DNA of 64,000 bases from Zhongshania aliphaticivorans (GTDB taxonomy: Bacteria > Pseudomonadota > Gammaproteobacteria > Pseudomonadales > Spongiibacteraceae), in assembly GCF_902705875.1 (NCBI RefSeq), contig NZ_CACSIK010000001.1, positions 481,558-545,557 on the forward strand, written 5' to 3'. Numbering within the stretch: position 1 is the first letter of the stretch; each line of letters starts with the position of its first letter. Both the position numbers and the translations under genes were made by a program. Shown one piece after another: positions 60,160 to 64,000 of this stretch. The notes below the pieces were generated by a model. It made no database searches. It was not told the DNA's origin and saw only the letters and a program-made list of their open reading frames with translations.

Positions 60160-60878
60160 TTTATCGCAACAAGTGAGGCAAAATTAAAACACTGAAACCA
60201 AACGTCAATACTCTTAAACCCAGCGGCTGCTAAGCGCTGCTGATGTTGTTTCAACGTTTCTGGTATTAACACATCCTCTATGGCGCTGCGTTTTTGGGCG
60301 ACTTCTAATTCGCTATAGCCATTGGCGCGTTTAAAGGCGTGGTGTAAGTCGGTGTTGAGGTCTTGAAGATGCGGGTCAGAAAATTTAATTTTTTCAGACA
60401 AAATTAAGATTCCGCCGGGCCGCATTGCCTCACTTATTTTAAGTATCAGCGCGGCGCGTTGCTCGGCGGGAACAAATTGCAGAGTAAAGTTCAGTACAAC
60501 CACTGATGCGTCAGTAATCTGAGTGTCTTGAATATTTTCACAGCGCAATGAAATGGATTGCGGAAGATTAGCAATATATTCATTGCAGCGTTCAATCATG
60601 GCTGGCGAGTTATCGACCCCGATAAGCTGGCAGTCACGGTCACCAATTTCTCTTGCCATCGCTAGGGTACTGGCACCCAGTGACGAGCCTAGGTCGTAGC
60701 AGTTACTTCCGCTTTGTGCATACTTCCCCGCCATTACACCCGTCATGGCAATAATTGTTGCATAGCCAGGTACTGATCGTTGAATCATGTCGGGAAATAC
60801 TTCGACTACGTGCTCGTCGAAAGCAAAGCGTGCCAGGCTTGCGTGGGGGGTAGCGTACAGGGTGTCGGGTTTGGTCAT
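60156..60878 (-). CDS. cmoA: Carboxy-S-adenosyl-L-methionine synthase
   Basis: CmoA makes carboxy-SAM from SAM and prephenate for CmoB. The 240-residue protein has FDEHVVEVFPDMIQRSVPGY, YDLGSSLGASTLAMA, GVDNSPAMIERC and VVLNFTLQFVP. ATG 60878 (MTKPDTLYATPH) matches the family start; a TTG at 60893 is in frame but less likely. Confidence 0.95.
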   Translation of the reverse strand: MTKPDTLYATPHASLARFAFDEHVVEVFPDMIQRSVPGYATIIAMTGVMAGKYAQSGSNCYDLGSSLGASTLAMAREIGDRDCQLIGVDNSPAMIERCNEYIANLPQSISLRCENIQDTQITDASVVVLNFTLQFVPAEQRAALILKISEAMRPGGILILSEKIKFSDPHLQDLNTDLHHAFKRANGYSELEVAQKRSAIEDVLIPETLKQHQQRLAAAGFKSIDVWFQCFNFASLVAIK

Positions 60879-60995
60879 TGTGGTTCGAGACAAGTAAATT
60901 GAGCGCTATTTTAGCACAGATGAGCAAAGGTATTAGTTTGTAGCGTTGCTTGCAGCTGAGGGTCAGGTGCCAGCAAAGGCTGACACCTGGTTTTG

Positions 60996-62699
60996 TTAAG
61001 GTTGGATGACGTCTGCTGATATTGAATAAGAAAAACCAGCGGAGTCATCAACGCCTGGCGTTGTAACAGTGATATCAATTCGGCCATTGCCAGCCGTATC
61101 TTCAGGCGCTATTCCAAAGGCAAATATTGCCGGTCCGTAGTCATTGGTTGATGGCATTGAATAGCTGGAAGGGCCAACAATTGTTCCTTGGCTCGCCTCT
61201 GCTCTTACGGTTGTTCCAACTGGGGGGACTTGGCCTCGAGCATCCTGGATATAGACGAACAGTGTTTGTGCTCCGGTAAGGTTGATGCTGTAAGTGGATA
61301 GGCTGATATTGAGGTCTGAGGAACCAGATAAAACGATGGTGATGCTTTCAGATACATAGGCAGTACTTGCTTCAGTATTACATTTGGAGTTAGTCGCCTC
61401 GTCACAAAGTAAGCCATCAAATTTCCCGTTGACGTCATTCCATGTGCCGTCAGTATTGAAGTCGGCAAACTCTTCTGCGCCAAAGTCGTAACTGCCATTT
61501 TCATTGCGATCTAAAAATGGTTCGCTGATATCGCTGAAGGTTTCGTCCTCTTCGAAGAGACCATTGGTTGGGTTTGCATCTAGAAAGCTTTCTTCGCCAA
61601 TGGCGTGGGCAAGAATCGTAATTCTTCCATTCGAGGGTCTAGGTTCTTGAGACTCAAGTGTCACCGAGCATTTGCCAGCAGTAGTGGTGCAATTTGGCGT
61701 AATAACAGCGCCTTCGGTCCAAAATGTAATTGCAGTACCATCGGGGACGGGGTGATTGAATCGGTCGGCAGCGCGAATATTGATGGAGGTGGTTACTCCC
61801 TCATATTTCCAGCCATCAATATTGAGTTTTGTTGCGCTAATTGAAAAGCTGTCTTGGTCAGGAAAACCAGTAGAGATGGCTAGCTGGCTAGATTCTGTGC
61901 TGATGATTTTCCCGTCGCGGATTGCCTCGGCAGTAACTCGTACCGATGTTGCTACAGAGCCGGCACTGACCGTTGTGGAAACTAAGCCATCTGTGTTGGT
62001 TTTTGCGGTGTCGTTACTAATTGAAATACCACCTAGGGTGGTATCTAGATAGAAATTGACGTCGAGATTAGGAACGGGACCGCCTGACTCATTATTCACA
62101 AGGAAGGTGATTACCGATTGCTCGCCTTGAGGGCCGCCAGAACCTTTAATGTTAATGATTTGTGGGTCTGCAGACACGAAGGTGATAGAGCCTAAAGGCG
62201 ATGGCACAGCGGTGATTGTCACACTGGCTGAATAAGTTGTGCCGTTAAGGCTGGTTTCAGCCGTAATGGTGTCATCTCCATCACAGCCTCTGGCGGTGTA
62301 GGTTGCTGTAGCGGTGCCAGTGGAGTTAGTGGCAACGGCTGGGTCGATTTCAGAGATGCCTGCTGCAATACAGGGAGAGGTAAATAAAATATCGGTAGAG
62401 TCAGTTACGGGGCTATTATTTTGGTCGATAAACGAAACGCTTAAGGTGGCACTTTGGCCAGCGTCTAGATTTGTATTGTTCGTGGCAATTTGCCCGGCAG
62501 TAAACGTTGTTCCGCTATAAGAGCCAAATCTAACAACTTGTTCGTCGACTGAGCCATCGCTTGTGTCTTCGTCGTCAAGATCGGATCCGGTGCCGTCAGT
62601 GGGGGTTAATGATGGGCCTTCGTCACCACCGCCACCGCCGCAGCCAATAAAAAACGATATAGCAAATAGGAGTAGGCAGGCGCGAAACAAGGCTGTCAT
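60996..62699 (-). CDS. Large lipoprotein with bacterial Ig-like domains and an acidic metal-binding-like insert
   Basis: This 567-residue lipoprotein has lipobox FIGC at 17-20 and an acidic Gly/Asp linker. Repeated Ig-like (invasin/Big1-type) beta modules follow, recognisable by GTATATYTARGCDGDDTI and TNTDGLVSTTVSAGSVATSV. Between modules, near residues 375-440, an Asp/Asn-rich stretch (EPFLDRNENGSYDFGAEEF, then FADFNTDGTWND) looks like a calcium-binding loop repeat. A surface or adhesive role is likely but not shown. The frame extends to 62714; ATG 62699 has TGAGGA upstream. Confidence 0.8.
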   Translation of the reverse strand: MTALFRACLLLFAISFFIGCGGGGGDEGPSLTPTDGTGSDLDDEDTSDGSVDEQVVRFGSYSGTTFTAGQIATNNTNLDAGQSATLSVSFIDQNNSPVTDSTDILFTSPCIAAGISEIDPAVATNSTGTATATYTARGCDGDDTITAETSLNGTTYSASVTITAVPSPLGSITFVSADPQIINIKGSGGPQGEQSVITFLVNNESGGPVPNLDVNFYLDTTLGGISISNDTAKTNTDGLVSTTVSAGSVATSVRVTAEAIRDGKIISTESSQLAISTGFPDQDSFSISATKLNIDGWKYEGVTTSINIRAADRFNHPVPDGTAITFWTEGAVITPNCTTTAGKCSVTLESQEPRPSNGRITILAHAIGEESFLDANPTNGLFEEDETFSDISEPFLDRNENGSYDFGAEEFADFNTDGTWNDVNGKFDGLLCDEATNSKCNTEASTAYVSESITIVLSGSSDLNISLSTYSINLTGAQTLFVYIQDARGQVPPVGTTVRAEASQGTIVGPSSYSMPSTNDYGPAIFAFGIAPEDTAGNGRIDITVTTPGVDDSAGFSYSISADVIQP

Positions 62700-63022
62700 A
62701 ACGGGTGTCCTCAATCTCTTAGGCAGTTCTGTTTGGCTCAGGGCCGGCAGATTATATATTTGCTTAGGTTAGCGCAGTAAGTCACTAAGTATGAAGACAT
62801 ATTAGCTTAAATTGCTAGTTAGTGCGGAAAAGTTGTGATGGATGTATTAAAAAAGTGGGTTTTGGGTTTGTATCAGGTGTGTTGGGGGTGGTGTTGGCCT
62901 TAAAAACAATGGGTGGTTTGATGGATGCTATCCCCCGTTAATGTTGTAGAGCCGGTGCATTTTATCGAACCGCGCGGCGGTTCTCATCCACCCGTTGAGT
63001 GCGGGGTATTTTTCTTGAGGCG
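62700..63022. other. Intergenic region with small hairpins only
   Basis: No gene is seen. GAACCGC and GCGGTTC form a short hairpin near 62968-62984, and CCCG/CGGG with a following TATTTTT near 62993-63013 could be a weak terminator. Confidence 0.5.
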
Positions 63023-63050
63023 TAAAAAAACCACCCTAAGGTGGTTTTTT
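63023..63050 (-). terminator. Terminator of the tRNA-Met gene
   Basis: ACCACC and GGTGGT form the stem around CTAA, with AAAAAA before it and TTTTTT after it. It lies 8 bp beyond the 3' end of the tRNA on the minus strand and works in either direction. Confidence 0.85.
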
Positions 63051-63057
63051 AGAATAA

Positions 63058-63134
63058 TGGTAGCAAGGGGCGGATTCGAACCGCCGACCCCATCATTATG
63101 AGTGATGTGCTCTAACCAACTGAGCTACCTTGCC
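63058..63134 (-). tRNA. tRNA-Met (anticodon CAT), elongator type
   Basis: The minus strand folds into a full cloverleaf: acceptor GGCAAGG / CCTTGCT with A discriminator and encoded CCA, D arm with AGCTCAGTTGGTTAGAGC, anticodon stem CATCA / TGATG with loop CTCATAA, and T arm GGCGG / CCGCC around TTCGAAT. The GGGTC variable loop and D arm match elongator tRNA-Met rather than initiator. The first acceptor pair is G-U, not G-C. Confidence 0.95.
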
Positions 63135-63208
63135 ACAGTCTCTCTGACGAGAGAAGGCGCGCATTTTCCAAGGATACGAGCACCTTGTCAAGCTCCGATC
63201 AATTTGTG

Positions 63209-64000
63209 TTACACATTGAAGCGGAAATGAACAACATCGCCATCTTTTACAATGTAGTCTTTTCCTTCTAGTCGCCACTTGCCGGCGTCTTTTGCTCCTT
63301 GCTCTCCTTTATATTGAATGAAGTCGTCGTAGGCGATGACTTCAGCGCGGATAAAGCCTTTTTCAAAGTCTGTGTGTATCACCCCGGCTGATTGTGGAGC
63401 CGTGGCGCCGACAGGGATGGTCCATGCGCGCACTTCTTTTACGCCAGCAGTGAAGTAGGTCTGTAAACCTAGTAGTTGGTAGCCGGCGCGAATAACACGG
63501 TCTAAGCCGGCTTCTTCCATGCCTAGATCGGTAAGGAATTCGAGTTTTTCGTCATCGTCAAGCTCAGCTATCTCTGACTCGAGTTTGTTGCAAATTGGCA
63601 CCACAATCGCACCATCTTCGGCGGCGATGGCTCGCACAACGTCGAGGTGAGGGTTGTCCTCAAAGCCATCTTCATTCACGTTGGCAATGTACATTGTTGG
63701 CTTGATGGTGAGCAGGTGGAGTGTGCGAGTGCGCGCCATTTCGTCGTCGTCGAGTTCTAGTGAGCGGACCGGCTTGCCTTGGTCGAGATGGGCGATCAGT
63801 TTTTCAAAGAGGTTTTTAAATGCGACGGCATCTTTGTCGCCACTTTTTGCTGTTCGAGCTACTTTTTGGAGCTGTTTTTCGATGCTGTCTAAGTCGGCAA
63901 GCGCAAGTTCGGTGTTGATAACATCGATGTCAGCAGCAGGGTCGATTTTGTTGGCAACGTGAATGATATTGTCGTTATCAAAGCAGCGAACAACGTGGGC
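63209..64000 (-). CDS. ychF: Ribosome-binding ATPase YchF, 3' part (5' end outside window)
   Basis: About 263 C-terminal residues are visible; the full protein is about 363. [16 protein letters not shown] and [11 protein letters not shown] (the last G-motif with altered base specificity) belong to the Obg-like ATPase domain. The C-terminal TGS domain is recognised by [28 protein letters not shown] and [15 protein letters not shown]. The frame stays open to the window edge, so the ATG at 63739 is internal. tRNA-Met lies 74 bp downstream. Confidence 0.96.
   Translation of the reverse strand, partial: AHVVRCFDNDNIIHVANKIDPAADIDVINTELALADLDSIEKQLQKVARTAKSGDKDAVAFKNLFEKLIAHLDQGKPVRSLELDDDEMARTRTLHLLTIKPTMYIANVNEDGFEDNPHLDVVRAIAAEDGAIVVPICNKLESEIAELDDDEKLEFLTDLGMEEAGLDRVIRAGYQLLGLQTYFTAGVKEVRAWTIPVGATAPQSAGVIHTDFEKGFIRAEVIAYDDFIQYKGEQGAKDAGKWRLEGKDYIVKDGDVVHFRFNV

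Overview
The window is a chromosomal segment of a marine-type gammaproteobacterium. Gene content and order (gltB-gltD-hemE; miaB-phoH-ybeY-corC-lnt; leuS-lptE-holA; cmoA-cmoB; ampD-ampE), the protein sequences and the TonB/alginate-lyase locus suggest the Cellvibrionales/Spongiibacteraceae neighbourhood. That placement is inference; no rRNA gene is present to test it.

Layout. 1-5.9 kb: 3' part of glutamate synthase large subunit, its small subunit, and hemE with a clear terminator. 5.9-11.8 kb: small housekeeping and envelope genes (DUF1415, a DUF4136-type lipoprotein, tag, an M48 lipoprotein protease, cysE, a divergent TrmB-like methyltransferase, a hexapeptide acyltransferase). 12-26 kb: a polyuronate (alginate) utilisation locus with a TonB-dependent receptor, gluconokinase-like kinase, PL7 alginate lyase lipoprotein, LacI regulator, mannonate dehydratase-type enolase-superfamily enzyme, Gfo/Idh/MocA oxidoreductase, sodium:solute symporter, MATE transporter, and two exported proteins of unrecognised family. 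26-33 kb: MAPEG protein, exported beta-propeller-like protein, FadH-type dienoyl-CoA reductase divergent from a TetR regulator, YadG/YadH-type ABC exporter and a HAD phosphatase. 33-37.6 kb: ampD-ampE and cobalamin salvage genes (adenosyltransferase, cobU, cobT, cobC-like). 38-42 kb: two exported phosphatases in tandem. 42-53 kb (minus strand): holA-lptE-leuS, lnt, a glutamate-synthase-like FMN protein, corC-ybeY-phoH, miaB. 53-64 kb: DUF1820, an SDR divergent from an AraC regulator, a GNAT remnant, a type Ic aminotransferase, a DUF1631-like protein, cmoA-cmoB, an Ig-like lipoprotein, tRNA-Met and the 3' part of ychF.

The most notable signal is in the polyuronate locus. The TonB receptor and the dehydratase operon, about 6 kb apart, carry the same promoter-operator module: a TTGAC-type -35, a 16-bp spacer, an extended -10, then two tandem 12-bp palindromes (TAAACCGATTTA and TAAATCGATTTA) inside a 34-bp identical stretch. 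The second copy lies between the LacI gene and the dehydratase gene, so this LacI protein is the obvious candidate to bind both. A plausible scheme is: oligo-alginate enters through the TonB receptor; PL7 cleaves chains at the cell surface or in the periplasm; the symporter takes up products; the oxidoreductase and dehydratase convert a uronate or aldonate to 2-keto-3-deoxygluconate. KDG kinase and KDPG aldolase are not in the window, and the two unknown exported proteins at the 3' end of the locus are the best candidates for undescribed function.
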